Shown: positions 23,934 through 32,889, counted from the stretch's first letter. The stretch: DNA of 64,000 bases from Actinomycetes bacterium (GCA_021787475.1 JAJYLW010000013.1:1-64000); one strand, 5' to 3'. The notes: generated by a model not told the origin, from the sequence alone. Made by a program: numbers and translations.

Positions 23934-24767
23934 TTATTTCTTAATCCGCGTCATCGCCACCATCGCGTTGAGCCCGATCTCCCTGTCCTTGCTGGCCGCC
24001 AGCTCTTTCAGGTAAGGGATGGCGTCCTCGATCAGCCGGGGGCTGTTCATGCCAATGATGCCGATTGCCATGATCGCGTTCTTGACGACGGTGGGGTCGC
24101 CACTTTTCAGATAATCGATTAACGTCGGCATGTGCTCGCGCACCAGGTCGGGATAGTTGAATCCAAGGGCGCCAAAAGCGAAGACAACGCCGCCGCAACT
24201 GGTCTCCTTCGCGTGACGGAGCACGTCAACTAGCTTTGGAAACTGGTCCTTGATCAACTCCGGCGAGTTGACGCCGATCTTGCCCAGGGCGTGGGCGCCG
24301 GCCTCTCGCTCATCCTCGGAGCGGGAGTCAAGCATCTTCACCAGCGGCGGCAGCTGATCGCGGACCAGGTCGGGAAAGTTAAAGCCGATGTTGCCAATCG
24401 CGTAGGCGGCGTCCTGGCGGATGAAGGAATCGCTATTACGTATCATCTCCTTCAGCAAGGGAAGCACCTCCTCCGACTTGTCCTGGTAATTGAAAACGAG
24501 GTTGCCAAGGGCGCAGGCGCCTTCAGATTTCAGGAGCGGGTTGTCATCCAAAACTTTCATGATAGTGCCGGTGTAACCGTACACATCCTCGGGGTGATCA
24601 AAGCCGAAGCGGCCCAGCACATTGAGGATGCCCCGCTGCGTCTCCTCATCGCAGCCCTGGAGGCAGCGGATGAGCTCCGCGACCGCCTGCTGGCGATTCT
24701 TATAGAGCAGGTCCGACACCTCACCGAATTTTTTCTCTTTTAACAGGCTTTCCAGTTTTTGTGTCAT
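23934..24767 (-). CDS. HEAT-repeat protein
   Basis: 277 residues made almost wholly of six to seven HEAT/ARM-type helical repeats of about 41 residues. The clearest carry an 'IG-x-N-x-P-(D/E)-L-(V/I)-(R/K)-(D/E)' motif: NIGFNFPDLVRDQ, KIGVNSPELIKDQ, ALGFNYPDLVREH and IIGMNSPRLIEDA. There is no signal peptide and no catalytic domain, so it is a cytoplasmic protein-binding scaffold of unknown partner. The start ATG at 24767 lacks an obvious strong ribosome site. It is convergent with the glutaredoxin gene, separated by 45 bp. Confidence 0.85.
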   Translation of the reverse strand: MTQKLESLLKEKKFGEVSDLLYKNRQQAVAELIRCLQGCDEETQRGILNVLGRFGFDHPEDVYGYTGTIMKVLDDNPLLKSEGACALGNLVFNYQDKSEEVLPLLKEMIRNSDSFIRQDAAYAIGNIGFNFPDLVRDQLPPLVKMLDSRSEDEREAGAHALGKIGVNSPELIKDQFPKLVDVLRHAKETSCGGVVFAFGALGFNYPDLVREHMPTLIDYLKSGDPTVVKNAIMAIGIIGMNSPRLIEDAIPYLKELAASKDREIGLNAMVAMTRIKK

Positions 24768-24917
24768 TTTTAGGTCAACCCGATGATGACGATGATGATA
24801 TGCTCCCGCGCCGAGCGGTGCGGCCGCAGGTTCCGGACTTTCGAATCATAGCACGCCCGCATAGAAACCGTTAGGCGGCGGCCAGGCGGGGAATATAAAT
24901 TTTAAACTGATCTTTGA

Positions 24918-24928
24918 GAGCCTATCCC
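24918..24928. repeat. Solitary family B end, left of ligD remnant
   Basis: GAGCCTATCCC, identical to the end of copy B2. It is immediately followed by ligD-derived sequence and forms an inverted pair with GGGATAAGCTC at 26212-26222. Confidence 0.4.
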
Positions 24929-26206
24929 TCACCGGCTTCACGGAGCCCAGAGGCGGACGCACACGGTTTGGCGCCTTGTTGCTCGGCTACTACCAAGGAA
25001 AGTTCTTGTTTACGCCGGCCACGTTGGCGCCGGCTTCAACGAAGCCGGTCTCGACCGCCTTTACAAACTGATGCTGCCACTGGAAACAAAAAAACAACCT
25101 TTTCCGGCAGTACCGGCCACCAATAACCCCACCCACTGGATCAGGCTCAGGCTGGTAGCCCAGGTCAAGTTCGCCGAATGGACCCGGGAGGGCCTGATGC
25201 GCCAGCCGGTTTTTCTCTGGCTGAGAGAAGACAAGCGAGCAGGCGATGTCATCAGGGAAGAAAAAGCCGCCGGGGCGATGGTTCTGCCGCCGCTGGGAGA
25301 AGGAATCCGTTCAATCTTGCTTGATGGACGCCAGCTTGCGCTGACCAACCTGGGCAAGGTCTTCTGGCCGGCCGGCGGCTACACCAAATTTGACCTGATC
25401 AATTATTACCTCCGCGTCTCGCAGTTCATCCTGCCGCATCTTGCCGGCAGGCCACTTAACATGAAACGCTATCCTGACGGCGCCGGAAGCGGATTCTTCT
25501 TTCAAAAAACGCCGCTCTAGAAACTCCGGCCTGGATCAAAACCGAGCGCATTTTTCACGCCGACACCGGGGAGAGTATCGACTACATCATCTGCGACTAC
25601 GTGTCAACCCTGCTTTACCTGGCGAACCTCGCCTGCATCTCCCAAAACCCTTGGCTGTCAATGATGCCGCGCCTGGATTCGCCGGATATTATCGCGCTTG
25701 ACCTTGACCCGTCCCGCTCCGAAGATTTTGACGTATGCATCGAGGCGGGGCTGCTGGTGAAAAAGCAACTGGACCGCTTTGGCCTCAGGGGATACGCGAA
25801 AGCCTCGGGGGCGACCGGCATCCACGTCTACGTGCCGATCAAACCGCGGCACACCTTTGCCCAGAGCCACAGTTTTGCCGGCATTATTGCTCGCCTCTGC
25901 CTCCAGGAGCGGCCCGACCTGATCACCCTTGAGCCGGCGCTTGGCATGCGCCAGAGAAAGCTCTACCTGGATTACATGCAAAACGTTCGCGGAAAAACAC
26001 TGGCGTCTGCCTATTCCGTCAGGGCGGGGCCGGACGCGCCTGTCTCGGCCCCGCTTGAGTGGAGCGAGCTCAAACCCGGGCTTAAGCCCCGGGACTTTAC
26101 AATGAAAAACATGCCGGAGCGGCTTGCGGACGTCGGCGGTCTGTTTGCCGGAGCGCTCGCGGCTGATCAGGACCTCGGTGACGCGCTCGGCCGCGCCACG
26201 AATTAA
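24929..26206 (+). pseudogene. ligD: DNA ligase D remnant (ligase OB end + polymerase domain), two frame breaks
   Basis: A 5'-truncated, frame-broken LigD. The first piece (about 24929-25005) reads TGFTEPRGGRTRFGALLLGYY, part of the ligase OB domain. After a shift near 25001-25012 the frame continues VYAGHVGAGFNEAGLDRLYKL ... VKFAEWTREGLMRQPVFLWLRED, then enters the LigD polymerase (primase-like) domain (LTNLGKVFWPAGGYTKFDLINYY). A second break at the A6 run 25504-25509 needs one extra A to reach the rest (PAWIKTERIFH ... DIIALDLDPSRSEDFDVC ... MQNVRGKTLASAYSVRAG), which includes the catalytic DLDPS. The adenylation domain is absent. Intact LigD repairs double-strand breaks with Ku. The remnant is bracketed by inverted family B ends. 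Confidence 0.85.
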
Positions 26207-26211
26207 CTGGT

Positions 26212-26222
26212 GGGATAAGCTC
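26212..26222. repeat. Solitary family B end, right of ligD remnant
   Basis: GGGATAAGCTC (GAGCTTATCCC on the other strand) fills almost the whole gap between the ligD stop and the stop codon of the convergent YgjP-like gene. It is in inverted orientation to the end at 24918. Confidence 0.4.
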
Positions 26223-26846
26223 TTACCCGCCCGCGGCTGCGGCCCGCTCGCGCCAGTGGCTCTGGTTCAGCTCGCCGCTGCCCGGTTCGCACATCCACCA
26301 GGGGACGTAGCGCCAGGCCGACCGCAGCTGACGTTCGATGGACTTGCAGTCCGGCTCAAAACGGGACACCAGCCGCCAGAAACGCGGCGAATGGTTCAAT
26401 TCGACAGTGTGGCAAAGTTCGTGCACGAACACGTACTCGACAAGCAGCGCCGGCACAAACAGCAGCTTCTCGTTGATGCTGACGGTGTGACGGGCGGAGC
26501 AGCTGGCCCAGCGGGTGCGCTGCTTTCTAAGAGCGGCGCGTCCAAACGGAAGACACAGCTCCCGGCTGATCTGACCCAGCCACGGCGGAAGATGGGCGCG
26601 CGCTTTCCTTGAAGTCCACCGCCGCAAAGCGTGCACGCACTCCTGCTGGCCGATATTTCCGGAAATTATGAGGCTGCCTTCCTGCTCGCGCGCCGAGGTG
26701 CGCGCTGACTCGCCGGGGTGGTAAAAGACATCCAGTTCCTCGCCGATTGCGCGCAGGGTGATAACGTCAGGCAGAGGAAAGGGAGGGACGGGGAGGTTAC
26801 TCTTCTTTCTTTTCCGGCTTCTTGCGCGGGGCAGCTTTCTTTGCAT
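26223..26846 (-). CDS. YgjP-like (DUF45) zinc metallopeptidase-fold protein
   Basis: About 207 residues from the ATG at 26846. The C-terminal half is a YgjP-like DUF45 domain: RKQRTRWASCSARHTVSINEKLLFVP, then the zinc motif HELCH in VFVHELCHTVELNHSPRFW with a third ligand histidine, and the closing basic region. Family members (SprT/WLM-like) are metal-dependent hydrolases of poorly known substrate. The start is hard to fix. There is no ATG, GTG or TTG between the rpsT stop and residue ITLRAIGEEL, so the gene must begin inside the rpsT tail (about 50 bp overlap), unless a rare codon is used. The stop TAA belongs to a family B repeat end. Confidence 0.7.
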   Translation of the reverse strand: MQRKLPRARSRKRKKSNLPVPPFPLPDVITLRAIGEELDVFYHPGESARTSAREQEGSLIISGNIGQQECVHALRRWTSRKARAHLPPWLGQISRELCLPFGRAALRKQRTRWASCSARHTVSINEKLLFVPALLVEYVFVHELCHTVELNHSPRFWRLVSRFEPDCKSIERQLRSAWRYVPWWMCEPGSGELNQSHWRERAAAAGG

Positions 26847-27609
26847 CGGGCTTCTTGCCGCTGTCTGTGGCTTTTGCTGAGCTTTTCTTCGCGGCGGCGG
26901 GCTTTGCCTCCTGCTTTTTCCCGAGCCCCGTCTTCGTCTCCGGATCATCAGCGGCAGGGGCGCTGTTCTCACCAGCCGGCGCCGGACCTTCCTTCTCAGG
27001 CTCCGCCTCAGCCTCAGCGGCCGCTTCCGCTGCCGGCTTCTTCCCGGCAGCCTTCTCTTCAACATCCGGCGCCTCTGCCTGCGCTTGAGGAGACGGCTCT
27101 GTTTGTGTTTCCGGCTCTTTTTCTGCTTCTGCTTCGGAAGCGCCGGGAGCCTCCGCGGCGGTCCCGACTGTCTCTTCTTTTTCAGCTTTGGGCACTACTG
27201 GGGTCCCGGCCTTGCCCGCTTCACCCGCCGCTGGTTTCTCGCGGCCGGCGGATTTTTTTGCCTGCCTCGCCCCGGAGCGTCCGGCGCGCCGATCGGCCTT
27301 GCTTTCGCCCTTTGGCTTGGTCGCGGCCGGCCCCGCTGTTTTCTTCACGCCCGGGGCCAGATCGACAATGGCCGTCACGCGGGATTTCTTGCGGGCGGCG
27401 CTGTTGGCGTGCAGCATCCCGCGCCCAGCGGCCCTGTCAATCAATGAGATCAGCTCCAGCGCCATTTGCCGGCCCTTTTCCTCATCCTCCCGGGCAGCAA
27501 CGGCCAAGGATTTAAACATCGTCTTGATCCTCGATTTGTATCTGAGGTTCTCGAGGCGCTCGCGCCTGGCGATTTTTACGCGTTTGCGTTGCTGCTTTAT
27601 GTTTGCCAA
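26797..27609 (-). CDS. rpsT: Ribosomal protein S20 with a long Ala/Lys/Glu/Pro-rich C-terminal tail
   Basis: Residues 1 to about 87 are a normal S20 (MANIKQQRKRVKIARRER, IDRAAGRGMLHANSAARKKSRV), which binds 16S rRNA early in 30S assembly. After this the frame stays open for a further 183 residues of low-complexity sequence rich in A, K, E, P and G (first basic, then acidic, then a KK/AAPRKKPEKKEE basic end). S20 is usually 85-95 residues long. The start is TTG at 27609 with GCAGGAG 5-6 nt upstream; rare start codons are common in rpsT and linked to autoregulation. The tail shows no frame break. It may be a real nucleic-acid-binding or phase-separating extension. Confidence 0.9.
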   Translation of the reverse strand: MANIKQQRKRVKIARRERLENLRYKSRIKTMFKSLAVAAREDEEKGRQMALELISLIDRAAGRGMLHANSAARKKSRVTAIVDLAPGVKKTAGPAATKPKGESKADRRAGRSGARQAKKSAGREKPAAGEAGKAGTPVVPKAEKEETVGTAAEAPGASEAEAEKEPETQTEPSPQAQAEAPDVEEKAAGKKPAAEAAAEAEAEPEKEGPAPAGENSAPAADDPETKTGLGKKQEAKPAAAKKSSAKATDSGKKPDAKKAAPRKKPEKKEE

Positions 27610-27754
27610 TATAGCTCCTGCTCGCTTAAGATAACTGGGTCAATAAATATTGGACATGCAAGGGCGAATGATAACACAAAAAAAGGACGGTGGACAATGG
27701 CGCATGCCTGGCAGGAGGGCAGGATAATGACGGTGCGGCATCGAAAGGTTGCCG

Positions 27755-30595
27755 GTGAACAATAACCCGCCACCTTACCAGTTCTCGGACTTCTGGGAAT
27801 ATCTAGCCCGCCGTTTCAATCTGGGCTCCCACGAAGAAGAGCCAGGCAACGTCCGGCCGCTGAAAAAGAAGAAGAAGCGGCTGTGGTTGCGCATCGCAAT
27901 CGGGGCCGTCATCCTGCTGCTTGTCCTTTTCTTCGGCCGCGGCGTCTACCTTTACACCGAGTGGCTCTGGTTTGGCGAAGTCGGCTACACGGGCGTCTTT
28001 TGGAAGGTGCTGCTTTCCAAAGCCGTTCTTGGCCTGGGAGCGGGAGTCGTTTTCTTCGCCGTTGTCTACGGAAACATCCTGCTGGCCAGGCGGCTGTCGC
28101 CCAAATTCAAGGTTGGCCCCGGCAGCGAGATCATCGAGCGGATGCCGGTTCCAGACCGATTGCTTAAGGTGCTGGTGCCGCTGGCCCTGTTTCTGCCCAC
28201 CATTATCGTCATCGCAGCGGTCGGCAGCGGCTGGCTCGATCTGCTCAGATTTCTTGACCGGGCCCCCTTCGGGGTGACGGATCCCATTTTCGGCCATGAC
28301 GCCGGCTTCTATGTCTTTGCGCTGCCGTTTCTGAGGCTGATGCAGTCGTTTACTTGGTGGACCCTGATCCTGACGCTGCTTATCACCACCGGCGTCTACT
28401 TTTTCGATTACGCCATCAACTGGGAGAAGGACAGGCTCCGTCTGGCGCCCCATGTGAAAGGCCATCTGTCGGTGCTGCTGGGGTTGATCATGTTCACGCT
28501 CGGCGTCAGCTATCTACTGAAGGGCTATACGCTGATGTTCTCTCCCCGGGGAGTCATTTACGGTGCCAGCTTTACCGACGTCCACGCCCAACTGCCAGTT
28601 TACAAATTTCTTTTTGCAGTCGCGATAGTGTCAGGATTATTGTTTATGGTCAACACATATTTCCGCGGCTGGAAGCTGCCGATCGCGGCAATCGGCCTCA
28701 TAATCCTGACGGCAATTTTTGCCGGCCTTGTCTATCCCTTTATCATCCAGCAATACGAGGTCTCGCCCAATGAGCTGGCCAAGGAGAAGCCGTACATCCA
28801 GCACAACATCGACTTTACCCGCCAGGCTTTCGACCTGAATGGATTTCAGGAAAAACCGTTTGCAGCGGAAAGCAACCTCACTGCGGCCGACATTCAGGCC
28901 AACTCAGCCACCATCAACAATATCCGCCTCTGGGAGCCTGACACGCTCGGGCAGACGTACAACCAAATCCAGGCCATCCGGCTGTACTATAACTTTCCCG
29001 ACGTTGACGTTGACCGCTACATGATCGGCAACAGGGAGACGCAGGTGATGCTGGCCGCCCGCGAGCTCACCGTAGACAGTCTTCCCGATCAGGCAAAAAC
29101 ATGGCAAAACGAGCATCTTGTCTACACACACGGCTATGGCCTGGCGATGAGCCAGGTGGCGCAGGTAAGCGCGGAAGGACTGCCGGAGCTGTTGATCAAG
29201 GACCTGCCGCCGGCAAGCTCGGCGCCGGAGCTGAATGTTACAAATCCGGCAATTTATTACGGCGAGCAGGCAAACGATTACGCTGTCGTCGACAGCAGCG
29301 TCAAGGAATTCGATTACCCCAAAGGCAACGACAATATCTACACAAATTACGCCGGCAGCGGCGGCGTCAACATCTCGGGTATTTTTAACCGGCTTGCCTT
29401 CAGCTGGCGCTTCGCCAGCCTGAAGCTGTTGGTCAGCGACGCCATCGGCAGCCGAACGCGCATCATGATCCACCGCCAGATTCAGGACCGGATCCGCAAC
29501 ATCGCGCCATTCCTCGTTTATGACCACGATCCCTATCTGGTGGTTGCGGGCGGCCGCCTGTACTGGATCCAGGACGCCTACACGACGACTGACAGCTACC
29601 CTTACTCGCAGCCCTCTCCGGAGGGCTACAATTACATTCGCAACTCTGTCAAGGTCGTCGTTGACGCTTACAATGGCAGCGTCACTTTTTACGCCGTCGA
29701 TCAAAAAGACCCCCTGCTCAGGACTTACGAGAACATCTTTCCGGGCCTGTTTACGGCGGCCGGCAGGATGCCGGACGAACTTCGCCAGCATCTGCGCTAC
29801 CCCGAGGACCTGTTCAAGACGCAGGCAGAGATGTACGCCACCTATCACATGACCGATCCCCAGGTTTTCTACAATAAGGAAGACCAGTGGAGCATCCCCC
29901 GCCTCGGGGACGGCGGTGCCGAGATGTCCCCCTATTACGTGATCATGAGTCTGCCTGGCGAGAACAAGGAGCAGTTCATGCTGCTGCAGCCATTTGTGCC
30001 AAAAACGAAGGACAACATGATTGCCTGGATGGCGGCAAAGTCCGACGAGGGCGTCTACGGCCAGCGGCTGGTGTTCCAGTTTCCCAAGGACAAGCTCGTC
30101 TACGGCCCCCAGCAAGTCATGGCCCGCTTTAACCAGGACCCGACCATCTCGCAACAGGTTACCCTGTGGAATCAAAGCGGCAGTCAGGTAATTTACGGCA
30201 ACCTGCTGGTCGTTCCGGTGAACCAGTCGATCCTCTACGTCGAGCCGCTCTACCTGCGCGCGCAGCAGGGGCAGATACCGGAGCTCAAGCGCGTGCTTGT
30301 CGCCTACGGGGATCAGGTTGTCATGGAGGAAGATCTGGCCCAGGCCCTGACCAGGATATTTGGCGCTCCATCCACTGGAGTCACGGAAAAGCCGCCTGCG
30401 GCTGCCACCGCGGCGCCATCGCCGCCGGCCGCGCCCGGCGCCGCGCCGAATCTGAAGGCGCTCGCCGCCGCCGCTCTTGACCATTACAACAAGGCGGTCG
30501 CCGCCGAAAAACAGGGGGCTTGGACTACCTACGGCAGCGAGCTTAAGGCCCTGCAGGATACCCTGAACCAGATGCAGTCCGCCGGCGGAGGATAA
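27755..30595 (+). CDS. UPF0182 (COG1615) family membrane protein
   Basis: 946 residues from the GTG at 27755, chosen because AAAGG lies 7 nt upstream; TTG at 27749 is the alternative. The N-terminal third has seven membrane helices, beginning LWLRIAIGAVILLLVLFFGRG after a KKKKKR stop-transfer signal. The remainder is a large extracytoplasmic domain with family motifs (YTEWLWFGEVGYTGVFW, IQHNIDFTRQAFDL, IRLWEPDTLGQTYNQIQAIRLYYNFPDVDVDRY, VYTHGYGLAMSQVA, RVLVAYGDQVVMEEDLAQAL). A Pro/Ala-rich linker precedes a short C-terminal helical DUF-like tail. The family occurs mainly in actinobacteria and cyanobacteria; its function is unknown. It is divergent from rpsT. Confidence 0.93.
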   Translation: MNNNPPPYQFSDFWEYLARRFNLGSHEEEPGNVRPLKKKKKRLWLRIAIGAVILLLVLFFGRGVYLYTEWLWFGEVGYTGVFWKVLLSKAVLGLGAGVVFFAVVYGNILLARRLSPKFKVGPGSEIIERMPVPDRLLKVLVPLALFLPTIIVIAAVGSGWLDLLRFLDRAPFGVTDPIFGHDAGFYVFALPFLRLMQSFTWWTLILTLLITTGVYFFDYAINWEKDRLRLAPHVKGHLSVLLGLIMFTLGVSYLLKGYTLMFSPRGVIYGASFTDVHAQLPVYKFLFAVAIVSGLLFMVNTYFRGWKLPIAAIGLIILTAIFAGLVYPFIIQQYEVSPNELAKEKPYIQHNIDFTRQAFDLNGFQEKPFAAESNLTAADIQANSATINNIRLWEPDTLGQTYNQIQAIRLYYNFPDVDVDRYMIGNRETQVMLAARELTVDSLPDQAKTWQNEHLVYTHGYGLAMSQVAQVSAEGLPELLIKDLPPASSAPELNVTNPAIYYGEQANDYAVVDSSVKEFDYPKGNDNIYTNYAGSGGVNISGIFNRLAFSWRFASLKLLVSDAIGSRTRIMIHRQIQDRIRNIAPFLVYDHDPYLVVAGGRLYWIQDAYTTTDSYPYSQPSPEGYNYIRNSVKVVVDAYNGSVTFYAVDQKDPLLRTYENIFPGLFTAAGRMPDELRQHLRYPEDLFKTQAEMYATYHMTDPQVFYNKEDQWSIPRLGDGGAEMSPYYVIMSLPGENKEQFMLLQPFVPKTKDNMIAWMAAKSDEGVYGQRLVFQFPKDKLVYGPQQVMARFNQDPTISQQVTLWNQSGSQVIYGNLLVVPVNQSILYVEPLYLRAQQGQIPELKRVLVAYGDQVVMEEDLAQALTRIFGAPSTGVTEKPPAAATAAPSPPAAPGAAPNLKALAAAALDHYNKAVAAEKQGAWTTYGSELKALQDTLNQMQSAGGG

Positions 30596-31105
30596 AAGAA
30601 GGGAAACGCCCTAGAACCGGACTTTGGACCTTGGACATTTGAATAACAAGATCGAGGCAATCCCAGAGTTCATTCCTGAGCGAACTGGAAGATCAGCTAA
30701 AAGAAACAGAAGGCTCCGGGTGATCTAATGCCTCAAGCCTTGGGACCCACACTCAGCTTGACAAGGTCATAATTGCTTAAGAGCGGATTCTTTTACCGCC
30801 TCGATCGCCTTGCGAAGCTTCCCTTGGCCCGGCCTGCGACCTCCCGGAGCTCTAAAAGTGATATCGTCAGAAACTGCGCATCTTTAAAGAGAAGGAAAAA
30901 TTTCTTCCGCAAACAGCAGTGAGCCCCAAGTGAGGATTGCTGACGGCCTGAACGAGATGTCAATCCGACAATCTGCCGGAAAAAGTTTCAGCCCATCTCT
31001 TTGCCTTGGGACTCACTTATATTATTGCGCGCCCGGCAATTAATAAACATTTTCGGCGATGGCATTCCAAACGCCTGCGGACATCCGGAACCTCAAGGAG
31101 ACAAT
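30596..31105 (+). other. Long intergenic region between UPF0182 and murJ
   Basis: About 510 bp. A heptamer-period tract lies at 30614-30647 (ACCGG ACTTTGG ACCTTGG ACATTTG). The rest has only short open frames; one on the minus strand (about 30885-30776) ends KLRKAIEAVKESALKQL but has no start or ribosome site. Codon-like composition is lower than in flanking genes. It could be decayed coding DNA, but no gene is supported. The murJ Shine-Dalgarno (AAGGAGA) closes the region. Confidence 0.35.
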
Positions 31106-32698
31106 TTGCCACCTGTACCAATATCTGAGGCGGAAGCAACGCCGGTTGGCCGCCGTCTCGCCACGGCGGCGCTGATAGTCATTGCCGCCACGGCGGCGTC
31201 ACGGGGATTCGGCTACGTGCGCGAGATTGCCGCTGCCGCCTTCTTTGGCGCCGGCGCCGACAAGAGCGCTTTTGACGTTGCTTTCCTAGTCCCGTCGACG
31301 GTGCAGATCCTGGTGGCCCAGGCAGCGCTGAGCGCGGCGCTGATACCGGTTTTTGCGGGTCTGCTGGAAAAGGGTGAGCGGCAAGAGGCATGGCTGGTGG
31401 CCAGGACCGTCTTCACCCTGATGATGCTTGTGCTTGGCGTCGTAGTCGCCGTCTGCATCATATTTGCTCCCTCGATCATGCCTCTCTTCGCCCCGGGATA
31501 CCGCCACGACACCGTCATGATGGCAAAGATTGTCTACATGTCGCGGCTGCTATTCCCAACTGTTTTGCTGCTCGCGGCTACAGGCGTCTTTATTTCGGTG
31601 CTCAATTCCTTTGATCATTTCACATTGCCGGCCATTGCGCCAATTGTCTGGAACGTTGTCATCCTGCTGGCAATTTTTTTTGGCTCAGGCCGGCTTGGCA
31701 TCGACGCCCTTGCCTGGGGCGTGCTCCTGGGAACGCTGGCGCAACTGGCGATGCAAATGCCGGCGCTGACCGGCCGCGGCGGGCGACTCGGCTGGGGCCT
31801 TTCCTGGCGCAACCCGTACGTGCGGCAGGTCGGGGCCCTGATGCTTCCGGTAAGCCTCAGCCTCGGACTGATAAACCTGAACGGCGTCATTGACATTCAG
31901 TTTGCTTCATTCCTGGGGCAGGGAGGAGTGGCGGCAATGAACTATGCCTTTCGCCTTTATCAGTTGCCCGAGTCACTTTTTGCCATCGCCGTGGGGACGG
32001 TTCTGTTCCCAACCCTGTCCAAGCTGGTGGCGCGCAAGGATTATGACAGCTTCAGGGACACCGTTTCCCTGGGGCTGCGCGCCATTTTCTTTATCCTCAT
32101 TCCGGCAACGGCGTTCATGCTGGCAATGTCAACGCCGCTGGTCCGACTTGCCTACCAACACGGCCAGTTCGGCGCCGGCAGCACCGCGCTGGTTGCCTCT
32201 TCCCTGTTTTTCTTTGCGTTTGGCAGCGCCTTCAGTGGCGGCAGCGCCCTGCTTACCCGGGGCTTTTTCTCGCTGAGCCGGCCCTGGATTCCCACAACCG
32301 TGGCAGTTTTCAATCTTGGAGTCAATGCCTTCCTTAACTGGCTTTTTATCAAGCCGTTCGGCCTGGGAGGCATACCACTGTCCACCTCGGTGGTGTCTGC
32401 CTGCACCTTCTTTGTGCTTCTGATCCTGCTCAGAAGGGAACTGGGAAGAATAAACGGCCGCGCGGTTTTAAGGTCGGCGCTTGCCGCGGTTGCGCTCTCC
32501 ATTGCGGCAGTCCTGGGCGGGTTCGCTGCCTGGAGGATGCTCGACGGCGCGCTGGGGCGGAGCCTTTCCGCGCAAATGGTCTCCCTGTTTGCCGGCATCC
32601 TGGCCGTGACGGCTATTTACCTTGTTCTCGCACGGCTGCACAAAATGCCTGAGCTGCAACTGGCCGGTCTGCTGCGACGCAGTAATAATAAAACGTGA
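31106..32698 (+). CDS. murJ: Lipid II flippase MurJ
   Basis: 530 residues with about 14 membrane helices of the MOP/MVF superfamily. Signatures include ATAASRGFGYVREIAAAAFFGAG (helix 1, with the conserved Arg), FLVPSTVQILVAQAALSAALIPVF, FFPTVLLLAATGVF-like helix 4 and MNYAFRLYQLPESLFAIAVGTVLFP. MurJ flips lipid-linked peptidoglycan precursor to the outer face of the membrane. The frame could run from 31001, but AAGGAGA at 31095-31101 lies 4 nt before a TTG at 31106, and the protein then starts MPPVPISEAEATP, just ahead of helix 1. It stands alone, followed by AT-rich DNA and a family A repeat. Confidence 0.93.
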   Translation: MPPVPISEAEATPVGRRLATAALIVIAATAASRGFGYVREIAAAAFFGAGADKSAFDVAFLVPSTVQILVAQAALSAALIPVFAGLLEKGERQEAWLVARTVFTLMMLVLGVVVAVCIIFAPSIMPLFAPGYRHDTVMMAKIVYMSRLLFPTVLLLAATGVFISVLNSFDHFTLPAIAPIVWNVVILLAIFFGSGRLGIDALAWGVLLGTLAQLAMQMPALTGRGGRLGWGLSWRNPYVRQVGALMLPVSLSLGLINLNGVIDIQFASFLGQGGVAAMNYAFRLYQLPESLFAIAVGTVLFPTLSKLVARKDYDSFRDTVSLGLRAIFFILIPATAFMLAMSTPLVRLAYQHGQFGAGSTALVASSLFFFAFGSAFSGGSALLTRGFFSLSRPWIPTTVAVFNLGVNAFLNWLFIKPFGLGGIPLSTSVVSACTFFVLLILLRRELGRINGRAVLRSALAAVALSIAAVLGGFAAWRMLDGALGRSLSAQMVSLFAGILAVTAIYLVLARLHKMPELQLAGLLRRSNNKT

Positions 32699-32889
32699 AA
32701 AATAACGGAGAATCTCCTTGAAGCGCATGCGGACGTATTTTGCAGTAAAACGCTGGCGCCGGGAGCACCCCTAATTTTAATGTTATCAATGTTGACAACG
32801 ATTGACTATACAACTTTGGTTGTATTTTCATTTTTAGAATAATAATTAATGAAGCGCGCCAGTCTTGCTTAAATCTGTTAACCTTTACC

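Noticed and set aside
26847-27065. An open frame overlapping the rpsT tail, rich in Arg and Pro, in register with the YgjP-like gene
   Set aside because: It is the off-frame reading of the low-complexity S20 tail; no ribosome site and no family resemblance before about residue 100.
28904-30484. Long minus-strand open frame (526 codons) opposite the UPF0182 gene
   Set aside because: Antisense to a conserved coding region in GC-rich DNA; Val/Arg-rich with no family motif.
30776-30885. Minus-strand open stretch ending KLRKAIEAVKESALKQL
   Set aside because: About 38 codons, stop-bounded, without start codon, ribosome site or recognisable family; perhaps a remnant but not supportable.
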